A stretch of DNA of 64,000 nt from Candidatus Obscuribacterales bacterium (GTDB lineage: Bacteria > Cyanobacteriota > Vampirovibrionia > Obscuribacterales > Obscuribacteraceae): positions 1 through 64,000 of the forward strand of contig JAKFVQ010000030.1 of the NCBI GenBank assembly GCA_021732085.1, given 5' to 3'. The notes beneath the pieces were generated by a model. That model ran no database searches. It was given only the letters and a program-made list of their open reading frames with translations, and was not told the DNA's origin. The first letter of the stretch is position 1. Each line of letters opens with the position of its first letter. Below are positions 42,365-51,410 of the stretch, in pieces. The translations under genes and the position numbers were made by a program.

Positions 42365-43243
42365 TTGATTAGAATTCTAGAGCGCTTAATTTACCCTTTG
42401 TTTTTCGTGACAGTAGTCATCGGACTTGCCTATTGGTATTGGACGACGACACCGTCCTATGCACTGTCCCAAATTGTGGGCGCCGTAAAAAACAGAGACT
42501 GCGAAACTTTCGAGAAGTATGTGGACATCGAAAGTATCGCGTATCGCGCAATTGATGATGTTTTGCACGGACCAGCTCGCGAATCAGGCATGTTCGGGAA
42601 TTTTGACAGCATGATCGGGGTCGGCATCATCGGACTGTTCAAACCAGAAATAGCGGAAATCGCCAAAACACAGGTTCTCAAATTTATCGAAGCAGGCACA
42701 CTGAGCAAATCCCTGGTGGAAGCTACCAAAAGCGCCAACCCCTTCGCCAAAAAAGATGAACCGGCTCCGTCCGTAAGTAGCTCGCAGCAAAGCGCTGGCG
42801 ATACTAATAGTGACACCAACAGTGAGCAACAAGAAGAATCTCCGTCTGCTGTTTTCGAGCATCGCCGCTCAGGTTTCTCAGATAGCTCAATTGGAAAGTA
42901 TGCAAAGAAATTGAAGGTCAATAACCAACTAAAAGCATATGGTCTCTCCAAGAAAGGCTTTAAAGGCATTGACTACATCAAAATCGAAGGCGCCACAGCT
43001 TTCGTGGGCTTCAAGTTCCATTCGGACAAACTCGAGCGCGACATCGTTATTGAAATCAAAATGGAAGATGCCGGGGGCTACTGGCGCGTAACCGAACTTT
43101 CCAATCTAAATGACCTGATCAACACGTACATCGAAACAAAAGACAAGGTTGAATCTGGGGACGATGCTCAGTCCTTCTTGAACGTCACGCCTGCCGCGAT
43201 AACTGGTAGCCGCATACTGCTTATCGAACAGGGACGGGTATAA
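42365..43243 (+). CDS. DUF2939-like membrane-anchored protein (copy 2)
   Basis: The 292-residue paralog of the upstream gene starts at a TTG; the nearby ATG is out of frame and stops at once. It shares the anchor, the YWYWTTTPSYALSQIVGAVK segment, the FEKYVDIESIA segment and the closing WRVTELSNLNDL. It has a longer Ser/Asn/Gln/Glu linker (about 130-165) and about 35 extra residues at the end. The pair looks like a tandem duplication. The role is unknown. Confidence 0.73.
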   Translation: MIRILERLIYPLFFVTVVIGLAYWYWTTTPSYALSQIVGAVKNRDCETFEKYVDIESIAYRAIDDVLHGPARESGMFGNFDSMIGVGIIGLFKPEIAEIAKTQVLKFIEAGTLSKSLVEATKSANPFAKKDEPAPSVSSSQQSAGDTNSDTNSEQQEESPSAVFEHRRSGFSDSSIGKYAKKLKVNNQLKAYGLSKKGFKGIDYIKIEGATAFVGFKFHSDKLERDIVIEIKMEDAGGYWRVTELSNLNDLINTYIETKDKVESGDDAQSFLNVTPAAITGSRILLIEQGRV

Positions 43244-43552
43244 ATTAAAGCTGGTCGATGCTCGGCGTGTATGCATTCCCTAAATTCAACTCTCCCGCCT
43301 CACGGTGAGCGGCAAAGCTACAACAAGACGGCATTCCTTCTCTTGCGATAGTCCCGGATACTTTTGCTGCCGCATCGGCACTCCACATCCGGTCATGATT
43401 CGAATCACAAAAACGTCAGCACTGCAGCCAGTTTCAAAGTAACCGGAAGCTATGAATAATTCCGAAGCAGGCGCGCAGATTTCAATTATTGGCAAGCGAC
43501 AACTGCTATAAATTACTCAGCTAGCTAGCAGCAAAGAAGGGAGTGAAGCACA
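43244..43552. other. Intergenic region upstream of fadA
   Basis: No gene seen. The end of the spacer carries the AAGGGAG ribosome binding site of fadA. A 69-codon minus-strand frame at 43286-43495 has no family resemblance. Confidence 0.45.
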
Positions 43553-44782
43553 ATGGCTTCTGAACGAGCGCGGGCCTGGCTGCTCTCCGGAGCGAGAACG
43601 CCGATAGGCACCTTCCTAAAAACACTTCGCAGCGTACCTGTAGAAAAACTGGCAGAGAACTCCATTTTAGCCTGCCTACGCCGCTCTAAGGTGTCCACGG
43701 AGGAAATCGACGGATTCATCCTCGGGCACGGGTATCAGTCTTCCTACGCGCCTAACACCGCACGCTGTGCAGCTCTTGCGGCAGGCTTGCCCGCATCTGT
43801 TCCTTGCATGACAGTTCAGCGCCAGTGCGGATCTGGGATGGAAGCAGTCAATCTGGCTATGAAAGACATCTTCCTGGGAAATGGTGACCTCTATTTGGCG
43901 GGCGGCGCCGAATCCATGTCCGGCGTCCCCTATCTCCTTCCAGCATACACGCGCACTAAGGGACTAATCGCTCAACAAATGGGAAAGAAATTCGGTCAAT
44001 TCGGACCACGCCCAGTAGTTGGAGTTCTTGCTGATGATGGCCTGGTCCCTCGATCATTGTTGTGGGACACAAAAACAACGCACATGGCGGCCACAGCAGA
44101 GCGGCTTGCAGACACCTATGACGTCAGCAGGCAAGAAGCTGATGCGTTCGCCTTTCGCTCGCAACAATTAGCCGCAGCAGCACGCAAATCCGGCCGTTTC
44201 GATAGAGAAATTGAAGCGGTCGATGTAAAAGGTCGCGGTATTTTTGAACAAGACGAGCACATGCGGGATACCTCTCTTGAAAAACTTGACTCTTTACGCG
44301 GCGTACATAAGACGAAAAATATAACAGCAGGCAATAGCTCTGGTATCAATGACGGTGCCTGCATATTGGCTGTCGGCAGTGATGCCTACGTTGAACAAAC
44401 GGGATACAAACCACTTGCCGAACTAGTTGATTGCGCGGTAGTTGGACTCGATCCCGAACAAATGGGACTGGGCCCTGTTTTTGCAATTCGCAAACTGCTT
44501 CGCAGAAACGAGCTCGATATGAGCGATATCGACTTATTTGAAATCAATGAAGCATTTGCAGCACAGTATGTCGCTTGCGAGAAACTTCTTGGCTTAGACA
44601 GAGAAAAAGTAAACGTCAACGGTGGAGCCATAGCACTGGGGCATCCAATTGGAATGTCTGGTGCGCGCCTTATCCTGACACTAGCGCATGAGCTTGTGGA
44701 GCGCGGACTGAAGCGAGGGATCGCCTCCCTCTGCATTGGCGGCGGTATGGGCATCGCAACGCTGGTAGAGGTGCACAAATGA
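43553..44782 (+). CDS. fadA: Acetyl-CoA C-acyltransferase (3-ketoacyl-CoA thiolase)
   Basis: The 409-residue thiolase has the acyl-accepting Cys in QRQCGSGM (C92), the EINEAFAAQ motif, NVNGGAIALGHPIGMSGAR with the catalytic His, and the C-terminal CIGGGMG with the second Cys. It cleaves 3-ketoacyl-CoA to acetyl-CoA and a shortened acyl-CoA in the last step of beta-oxidation. It overlaps fadB by four bases (ATGA), so the two form a coupled pair. Length and motifs are standard. Confidence 0.95.
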   Translation: MASERARAWLLSGARTPIGTFLKTLRSVPVEKLAENSILACLRRSKVSTEEIDGFILGHGYQSSYAPNTARCAALAAGLPASVPCMTVQRQCGSGMEAVNLAMKDIFLGNGDLYLAGGAESMSGVPYLLPAYTRTKGLIAQQMGKKFGQFGPRPVVGVLADDGLVPRSLLWDTKTTHMAATAERLADTYDVSRQEADAFAFRSQQLAAAARKSGRFDREIEAVDVKGRGIFEQDEHMRDTSLEKLDSLRGVHKTKNITAGNSSGINDGACILAVGSDAYVEQTGYKPLAELVDCAVVGLDPEQMGLGPVFAIRKLLRRNELDMSDIDLFEINEAFAAQYVACEKLLGLDREKVNVNGGAIALGHPIGMSGARLILTLAHELVERGLKRGIASLCIGGGMGIATLVEVHK

Positions 44783-47220
44783 TTTCAGATATCCCAGAAA
44801 AAGATCCAGTGATTGATGCCAGCGAATCAACACAGAACGATGCGCAGTTAGATCCCGCTCTTTCATCAGACCAGGATCTCAAAGAGATGGTTGATGCATC
44901 GCAGACCGCCAGGACGCCTGAGACTGCACAATCCAACATAACGATTGTGAATGCAGAAAAACCGACAGATACCATCTCCATTGCGGCACGGAAATCCGAC
45001 AAGGACATGACGCTGGAGATAGCCGAAAACGGCGTGGCAACGATAACCATCGACATGCCAGACAGCAAAGTAAATACACTCGGAAAACGCTCGATGACCC
45101 AACTCAACGAGCTGATTGAGCAAGTGAAAGGCAACAGATCAATCCGCGGACTTGTGTTCAGCTCCGGGAAGACGGATAGCTTTATCGCCGGCGCTGACGT
45201 CAAAGAGGTCCAACTAATCCAAGATCGCTCAATCAAAGAAGCTCATGACGCAGTCAAGATGGGGAAGGAGATTTTTCAAAAGATCGCTGATCTCTCAATC
45301 AATACCGTTGCAGCGATCAACGGAATCTGTCTCGGAGGCGGCGCTGAGCTAACACTGGCATGCCGTTACAGAGTTGCATCAACAAAGGCAAAAATTGGGT
45401 TGCCGGAAATTAAACTCGGATTCGTGCCGGGTTGGGGTGGCTGTATTCGCCTTCCCAGGCTGATTGGCGTCGCCAAGGCTCTAGATCTAATCATGGCTGG
45501 AAAAGTTGTGAATGCTGATAAAGCACTCAAGCTCGGGCTTATCCACGAACTAGTGGAGCCGGAACAACTGCTGCCACGCGCAAAAGCAATTGCACTTAGT
45601 GGCACTACCGAATCTAAGCCCCCGGCAAAATTGCAAGACAGAATCCAAACCGCCCTGCTTGAAACCAATCCAATTGGATTGCACATAATGCGCGACATTG
45701 CATACAAAGGCATGATGGCGCAAACAAAAGGAAAATATCCTGCGCCGAAAGAAGCGCTGGACGTAATAATAAAATCGCAAACTCTGCCTGAAGACAAAGC
45801 CCTTGATTTGGAATCACAAGTGTTTGCTAGATTAGCCATGGGTCCTGTTTCACGCAATCTTGTCGGCATTTTCTTCGCGCAACAAGATTCGAAAAGATTA
45901 CCGGCACAAATTTCCGAGCAGAAAGAGATAAAAACTGTAGCTGTATTGGGTGCTGGTGTTATGGGTGCTGGAATTGCGCAAGCCGCAGCCAAAGCCGGAT
46001 ACAAGGTCATAGTCAAAGACATCAAACCTGAGTTTGTGCAAAAGGGAAAACAGACAATCATAAATCTGTTCAGCAAACTCGTCGAAAAAGGGCGAATGAA
46101 GCAGGCAGAGATGGATCGCATAATGTCGGAAATAATTTTCACGACTGAATACGCACCGCTTTCCGACTGCGACCTTGTCATCGAAGCAGTGCTTGAAGAT
46201 ATTGAAGCCAAGCGCCAAGTGTTGCGAGAAGTCGAGAACGTGATCAGCAAAGACTTCGTTTTCGGAAGCAATACATCATCGCTCTCGATTGATGCCATGG
46301 CGGAAACGGCGCGCAAACCAGAGCACGTCGTCGGGATTCACTTCTTCAATCCTGTGCATCAAATGCCACTGGTTGAGATCGTTAAGGGAAAGAAAACGAG
46401 CGACGAAACCCTTTCACAAGCGATGAGTTTTGCACTAGAACTAGACAAAACAACAGTGATCACCACAGACTCACCAGGCTTTGTTGTTAATAGAATTCTT
46501 GCACCTTACATGCGAGAGGCAGCTGTTCTTGCCGGTGAAGGCGTACCGATCGAAGACATTGATAAAGCAATGAAGGCATTCGGAATGCCGATGGGGCCCA
46601 TGACCTTGCTCGATGAAGTTGGCTTAGACATCGCGGGAAAAGTCATTCACGTAATGCACGCCGCACTCGGCGACAGGATGAGCGAGCCACCACTGATGGC
46701 ATCAATCGAAAAACTAAAATTGCTAGGCAAAAAGGGCGGAAAAGGCATTTACCTCTACGAAGAGAGCAAAAAGAAAAAGAAGGGTAAACCTTCCATGGTG
46801 GTTAATCCAGACGTGCAAGCTGCGATAAAAGCACCCGTCAAAAAAATTCAACGATCACAAATCCAGGATCGCCTGGTCCTTCTAATGCTTAATGAAGCAG
46901 TGCGCCTTCTGGAAGAGGGCGTGGTCACCGATCCTGCACAACTGGATCTAGCACTGATTTTTGGCACCGGCTTCCCCCCATTTGAAGGCGGCATTCTTCG
47001 ATATGCCGACAGCCAGGGCGTCCGAACAATCTTCGACAAGATGGCATTGCTTGCCAAAGTAGAGGGCGAACGCTACATGCCTGCAGATCTTCTAAAAATC
47101 AAAGCTGGACGCCGGGAGCGTTTTTACGATCAATCAAGTGCAGCAACACCACTCCAAGCAAGCACCCCGACTACAGAACAAATTCAAGCAAGCACAGTCA
47201 CGCCACCTACAACCGTGTAG
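44779..47220 (+). CDS. fadB: Multifunctional beta-oxidation protein: enoyl-CoA hydratase / 3-hydroxyacyl-CoA dehydrogenase
   Basis: The 813-residue protein begins with an unusual polar extension of about 75 residues (Asp, Ser, Thr, Ala rich, likely disordered). Then comes a crotonase domain (about 75-260, with AGADVKEV, INGICLGGGAELTLAC and GLPEIKLGFVPGWGG). A 3-hydroxyacyl-CoA dehydrogenase follows, with the NAD-binding VLGAGVMGAGIAQAAAKAG (about 390), GIHFFNPVHQMPLVEIV and the C-terminal dehydrogenase domains. It carries out the hydration and oxidation steps that feed the thiolase encoded just before it. The C-terminal 30 residues are Thr/Gln rich. FadJ-like origin is equally possible. Confidence 0.94.
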   Translation: MISDIPEKDPVIDASESTQNDAQLDPALSSDQDLKEMVDASQTARTPETAQSNITIVNAEKPTDTISIAARKSDKDMTLEIAENGVATITIDMPDSKVNTLGKRSMTQLNELIEQVKGNRSIRGLVFSSGKTDSFIAGADVKEVQLIQDRSIKEAHDAVKMGKEIFQKIADLSINTVAAINGICLGGGAELTLACRYRVASTKAKIGLPEIKLGFVPGWGGCIRLPRLIGVAKALDLIMAGKVVNADKALKLGLIHELVEPEQLLPRAKAIALSGTTESKPPAKLQDRIQTALLETNPIGLHIMRDIAYKGMMAQTKGKYPAPKEALDVIIKSQTLPEDKALDLESQVFARLAMGPVSRNLVGIFFAQQDSKRLPAQISEQKEIKTVAVLGAGVMGAGIAQAAAKAGYKVIVKDIKPEFVQKGKQTIINLFSKLVEKGRMKQAEMDRIMSEIIFTTEYAPLSDCDLVIEAVLEDIEAKRQVLREVENVISKDFVFGSNTSSLSIDAMAETARKPEHVVGIHFFNPVHQMPLVEIVKGKKTSDETLSQAMSFALELDKTTVITTDSPGFVVNRILAPYMREAAVLAGEGVPIEDIDKAMKAFGMPMGPMTLLDEVGLDIAGKVIHVMHAALGDRMSEPPLMASIEKLKLLGKKGGKGIYLYEESKKKKKGKPSMVVNPDVQAAIKAPVKKIQRSQIQDRLVLLMLNEAVRLLEEGVVTDPAQLDLALIFGTGFPPFEGGILRYADSQGVRTIFDKMALLAKVEGERYMPADLLKIKAGRRERFYDQSSAATPLQASTPTTEQIQASTVTPPTTV

Positions 47221-47324
47221 GGACTTCTGAGCGGATTCACTTAAGCCCTGATCGAAAGCCCTCAACCTGTGAACCTTTTGAAATCCCGCTGAGTAAGTCT
47301 CCCCAAAAGTGAACAAAACGCAAC

Positions 47325-47353
47325 TTGACAACACCTGGGTATTTCGGCACTAT
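47325..47353 (+). promoter_or_regulatory. Candidate sigma-70-type promoter of the 47386 gene
   Basis: TTGACA at 47325-47330, a 17-base spacer and CACTAT at 47348-47353, about 33 bases before the GTG start. The -35 is perfect, the -10 only partly matches. Confidence 0.5.
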
Positions 47354-47385
47354 CGTAGTGCTGCACAGCGTTCGGGGGAATTTTT

Positions 47386-48450
47386 GTGGCGGCAGAACAA
47401 GACGTTCTAGCTAAAACAAGCGATCAGCTATTGAATCCTGAGTCTGTGGAAAAAACAGATTCACCTCTTTTTTTGTCAGCATATTCTAGCAAGCAAGCGG
47501 ATTCAGAATCGCAGGATGCGCCGTCACAGCGCGCATGGCCATCCAACACTACAGAGAGATTGTCTGTCGCTGCCTTGCCTGAGCTAAGCATCGGCGACAA
47601 ACAGATCGGCGCTAACATAGTATTACCTTGGAATGCGGGCGATAAACGTCACATGAGTTACGACCTCATGAAAGACGTGCGCGTCAAACTCGATGAAGGT
47701 CCGTTCCACGTTGCAGAGCGAATCCTCGGAAATGACGCGAACATCGAAGAGAAACGCGCATTAGCAAAAGCCCTAAAAGAACAATTTGCTCACGAAACAG
47801 GCAAAGATCCGAACGCACAGGGAATCCGCATAGGTTATCCGCTCGTCACCGAGCGCAACATCTATCAAATACTTATGCGCGTTGAAGATCCCGCTCTTCG
47901 TACAAAGATAGTGGACCGCGTTAAAGAAGGCTTTACCGACGTTGAGCCACCAAAGCCGGTGCCTTTAGACGCCCGCAATAGACCCGGCGAAACACGACCA
48001 GACCGCATCGACAATCCAGATCAATTCATGAAAGACATAGCGGCCGCAGCAATAGAAGTTGGAGCGCATAAGCTCTGGGCGAAAGGAAAATGCGCCCAAG
48101 GAGCACGCCTTGCATTCAACGAATTGCCGCACTGGAATATTGAGGGTGGAGTCGTCGACAAAGTGATAAACAAGGATCCCAACGGTTGGCGCAGTGGCAT
48201 CATCCTGGCAAAAGACTTGGCTGACACTGGACTTTTCGACGTCATCCCACTTAAGGAGTTTGGCTATAAGAATCTGAAAGAAGGTCACATTCTCGGCCGC
48301 TATCACTATCCTGATTACGTCAAGGATCGACCAAGCTGGGGCGGCGAAGATTATGGAGACATAGACATTGTCACCAAAGTACATCGACCGCCGAATGATG
48401 GGGACACATATCACAGCACGTTTGTGCTTGTACCTAAACGCAAGAAGTAG
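47386..48450 (+). CDS. Unknown protein with a possible CHAP/papain-like C-terminal domain
   Basis: The 354-residue protein starts at a GTG after GGGGGAA. The first 75 residues are Ser, Gln and Ala rich and probably disordered, without a signal peptide. The centre is charged and helical. The last 150 residues read KGKCAQGARLAFNELPHW, then EGHILGRYHYP, then GEDYGDIDIV. Cys heading a helix and a later His with a GDIxIV strand resemble the order in CHAP/NlpC-type amidases; the match is weak. No neighbour clarifies the role. Confidence 0.6.
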   Translation: MAAEQDVLAKTSDQLLNPESVEKTDSPLFLSAYSSKQADSESQDAPSQRAWPSNTTERLSVAALPELSIGDKQIGANIVLPWNAGDKRHMSYDLMKDVRVKLDEGPFHVAERILGNDANIEEKRALAKALKEQFAHETGKDPNAQGIRIGYPLVTERNIYQILMRVEDPALRTKIVDRVKEGFTDVEPPKPVPLDARNRPGETRPDRIDNPDQFMKDIAAAAIEVGAHKLWAKGKCAQGARLAFNELPHWNIEGGVVDKVINKDPNGWRSGIILAKDLADTGLFDVIPLKEFGYKNLKEGHILGRYHYPDYVKDRPSWGGEDYGDIDIVTKVHRPPNDGDTYHSTFVLVPKRKK

Positions 48451-48488
48451 CGCCATCGCATTTGCATACCAGGGATCTATGCCGCCAC

Positions 48489-49628
48489 TCAACGTGAGCA
48501 GAATCCAATAATGAGTCGATTGCTTGGTCTCTCAAAAAATAGATAAGACAAACTTGCAACACAGAGTAATGCAAGCATAAATGCGCCAAATACAGCACCG
48601 CGATCACCGTTCAAAGTTATGCCTACGAATAGCAAAACGATTGGATGATAAAAATACATCCCATAGCTCAAGAATCCCGGAGCTAGTAGAAAAGCCGGGA
48701 TTCGTGCGAAGGAAGCGCAGCTCAGCGCGCCAAGCAATGAAACGAAGACACCCAGACCGAAAAGGCTTTGAGCAAAAACATAGTGCAAAAGAATTGTCTC
48801 CTTCGCAAAAACATAAACAAACGCCGCAACAACAAAACCGGATAGGAATAGGAAGGAGCAGAGCGTCTGCCTGTTCTGCAAAGAGGTTTGGCAATGAGTA
48901 TTTGCGAGAAATAACAGAATGCCTAAAGCCAACAAGTCAAAGTGACAAAATGAATGAAGAGCTGCGCCGAGTGCTCCTCCAAAGTGATGCGATAAGACCC
49001 TGCAAAGCATTCCACCCATAAAAACGATGACCAGAACCGACAGCAATTTCTTTCTCTCTTTAGTCCACTTACAAAGCCATGGAAACACCAAGTAGAACTG
49101 CTCTTCAACCGCCAAGGACCAGAGAATAATCCACACGAGCCCATACTCATCAAACCTAACTTGCAAAAGAATATTGAACGTGAAGGTGAGTAGAGAGACA
49201 AAAAACCATGGATCATACAAAGAACTCTGTGGGCTCAGAAATTGCCTGATGGCAGTGATCTCACCTAGGTTATTGTTGTTCGCATAGAAAACAAGAAAGA
49301 GGTTAACGACAACAACAAGGAAAAGAAGAGGCCAAATTCTTGCTATTCGGCGACAATAGAAATCACGTGGATTCACCTGAAAGATTGAGCCATACCGGAG
49401 ATCCGTCATACGCGCGATCAAAAATCCCGAAACAATGAAAAATGTATAAACACCGTACGCTCCGTGCCTTCCGAAAACAGCCATAAAGTCGGTGAACCAA
49501 GCGGAAGCAGACGGAGTTGCGGAAAGATCCCGCGTAAATCCAAAATGATGTGCAAGAACCATTAGGATGCTAATCGTCCGTGCAAAATCTATACTCTTTA
49601 GCCGCTGTTCAATCCGCTCCTGAGCCAT
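48489..49628 (-). CDS. Acyltransferase-3 family membrane protein (OafA/YrhL-like)
   Basis: From the ATG at 49628 the product has 379 residues; a TTG 19 codons upstream is possible. The first helix region KSIDFARTISILMVLAHHFG is typical of the acyltransferase-3 family, which has about ten transmembrane helices and transfers acetyl or other acyl groups to extracytoplasmic sugars. The family Arg in FYCRRIARIWPLL and the EEQFYLVFPW motif are both present. There is no fused SGNH domain. The acceptor is unknown, and no polysaccharide cluster lies nearby. Confidence 0.88.
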   Translation of the reverse strand: MAQERIEQRLKSIDFARTISILMVLAHHFGFTRDLSATPSASAWFTDFMAVFGRHGAYGVYTFFIVSGFLIARMTDLRYGSIFQVNPRDFYCRRIARIWPLLFLVVVVNLFLVFYANNNNLGEITAIRQFLSPQSSLYDPWFFVSLLTFTFNILLQVRFDEYGLVWIILWSLAVEEQFYLVFPWLCKWTKERKKLLSVLVIVFMGGMLCRVLSHHFGGALGAALHSFCHFDLLALGILLFLANTHCQTSLQNRQTLCSFLFLSGFVVAAFVYVFAKETILLHYVFAQSLFGLGVFVSLLGALSCASFARIPAFLLAPGFLSYGMYFYHPIVLLFVGITLNGDRGAVFGAFMLALLCVASLSYLFFERPSNRLIIGFCSR

Positions 49629-49707
49629 CCGGCTTTGAACCCTTTCGTTGTGCGCTAGGTAGGAGACATCATCCGAGGAGGTCAAGTAAAGTTCGGAGTC
49701 GACAATC

Positions 49708-51273
49708 TCACTTCTTCAGCTTTGGCTTCAAAGAAAGAATGTTCATAAGCGATTGCATCTTTTCACCAATCGATCTTTTGTGGAGCAAATCGATTCCAGC
49801 CTTTATGTAATCTCGTGCATTTTCCGAATAAGGGAAATGCCAATCACGAACGCCCTGTCCGCTAACAGCAACGTTCTTGATCGAAACCATGTCGAGCAAT
49901 TCGTATTCGGAATGCGCCTTGCCAAAACCGCTGTGCTTAATTCCACCCCATGGCGCATCAGGGCAAACGTGAGAGAAGAGTCCGTCATTCAACCAGACAA
50001 TACCGGCTTGCATGCGCTCAGCGAGCTTCTCGCCGTGCTCCGTGTTCGCCGTCCAGATGGATGATGCTAAGCCCAATTCACAAGAGTTAGCCTTCTGCAT
50101 CGCTTCTTCTTCGGATGACACTTCAACAACAGGCAGTAATGGTCCGAAAATTTCTTCTTTCAGGACTCGCATATCTTCGTTCAAGTTAGTTATGATCGTG
50201 GGCTCAAAATAGAAACCGCCAAGCTCAGGACGAGCCTTCCCTCCGCAGAGAATCTTTGCTCCCTTTGATACAGCATCAATTAGCAGCTCCTCTATACGAG
50301 CGAGCTGGGGAGCGTCTATTAGCGGCCCAATATCTGTATTTGCATCCATCGGATTACCCAAGCGTAATGCCTTCGCCCGGGTAACGATCTCATCGAGCAA
50401 CCCAGTAGCCACCGGCTTGACTAAATACAAGCGGTCTATCGAAGCGCAGGCCTGACCAGCATTCGTAAATGCATTCCAAACAATGCCAGAAGCTGCAACC
50501 TTGGCATCTACATCAGGAAGAACTATTGCCGGATGCTTACCACCGAGCTCCAGAGTCAGTGGTATCAGCTGCGGTGCTGCTATCGCCATAATAGCTTTGC
50601 CACCATTGACAGAACCTGTGAAAACAATTCGATCAACACCTGAAGTAATGAGCTTTTCACACTCACTACGGTCGCCTTGTACTAAGCCGACCAGACCGGG
50701 CGGAAAGCCGGCTTTTTCAAACAAACCAACGAGTGCTGCTGCAACCAGCGGAGTCTTTGGCGAAGGCTTCAGCACTACTCCGTTACCGGCAACCAGAGCC
50801 AGGAGAATCGATGCAGCCGGGATTGAAAAAGGATAATTCCAGGGAGAAACAACGGCAACCACCCCTAAAGGCTGATAGAGATTGTATGCGCGTTTACCGG
50901 TGAAAAATACAGCGTTAAGCAGCACAGGCTTCGACCGCAATATATGCTCTGCCCGGCTCTCCAACCACTGACACGTTTCGAGAATACCAAAGACCTCCGA
51001 GACCATCGCTTCGGTAAAGGGCTTACCGGCTTCTTCCGTAATAAGCTTGCTGACGGAATCCTTGCCCTCTGACAATAAATCGCGGAAAGCTTTCACATAT
51101 TCAAGTCGCTCAGATACGCTGAGCTTGCGCCATGACTCTGCCGTCTGACGAGAGCGGGATATAATCCCCGGGATCTCCGCCAGCGGCGTACAAGACGTTC
51201 TTCCTATCTGTTCCCGAGTTGCCGGATTGAGAGACACCAAAGTCGTCTCTTTGCTGATTTCAGTCACCATCAT
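49708..51273 (-). CDS. NAD(P)-dependent aldehyde dehydrogenase family protein
   Basis: The 521-residue enzyme has the ALDH motifs: VVSPWNYPF, VLKPSPKTPL, FTGSVNGG (coenzyme loop), LELGGKHP with the general-base Glu, and NAGQACASIDR with the catalytic Cys. IFGPLLPVVEV follows. It oxidises an aldehyde to the acid; the overall pattern is closest to succinate-semialdehyde or long-chain (fatty) aldehyde dehydrogenases, and the substrate cannot be fixed. A GGAGGG site lies before the ATG at 51273. A C-terminal tail of about 45 residues after the core is slightly longer than usual. Confidence 0.93.
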   Translation of the reverse strand: MMVTEISKETTLVSLNPATREQIGRTSCTPLAEIPGIISRSRQTAESWRKLSVSERLEYVKAFRDLLSEGKDSVSKLITEEAGKPFTEAMVSEVFGILETCQWLESRAEHILRSKPVLLNAVFFTGKRAYNLYQPLGVVAVVSPWNYPFSIPAASILLALVAGNGVVLKPSPKTPLVAAALVGLFEKAGFPPGLVGLVQGDRSECEKLITSGVDRIVFTGSVNGGKAIMAIAAPQLIPLTLELGGKHPAIVLPDVDAKVAASGIVWNAFTNAGQACASIDRLYLVKPVATGLLDEIVTRAKALRLGNPMDANTDIGPLIDAPQLARIEELLIDAVSKGAKILCGGKARPELGGFYFEPTIITNLNEDMRVLKEEIFGPLLPVVEVSSEEEAMQKANSCELGLASSIWTANTEHGEKLAERMQAGIVWLNDGLFSHVCPDAPWGGIKHSGFGKAHSEYELLDMVSIKNVAVSGQGVRDWHFPYSENARDYIKAGIDLLHKRSIGEKMQSLMNILSLKPKLKK

Positions 51274-51410
51274 CAATCCCTCCGTGCCCTAACACTAGCA
51301 CACGGCAGCACCTTGCGGCAGGAAAAGAAACACTTAAGAAAAGAACGAAAATCCTCTCATATACAAGTGCTCCCAGCGGGTTAACATAAGGGGGCACTTA
51401 GGAAAAAAGC

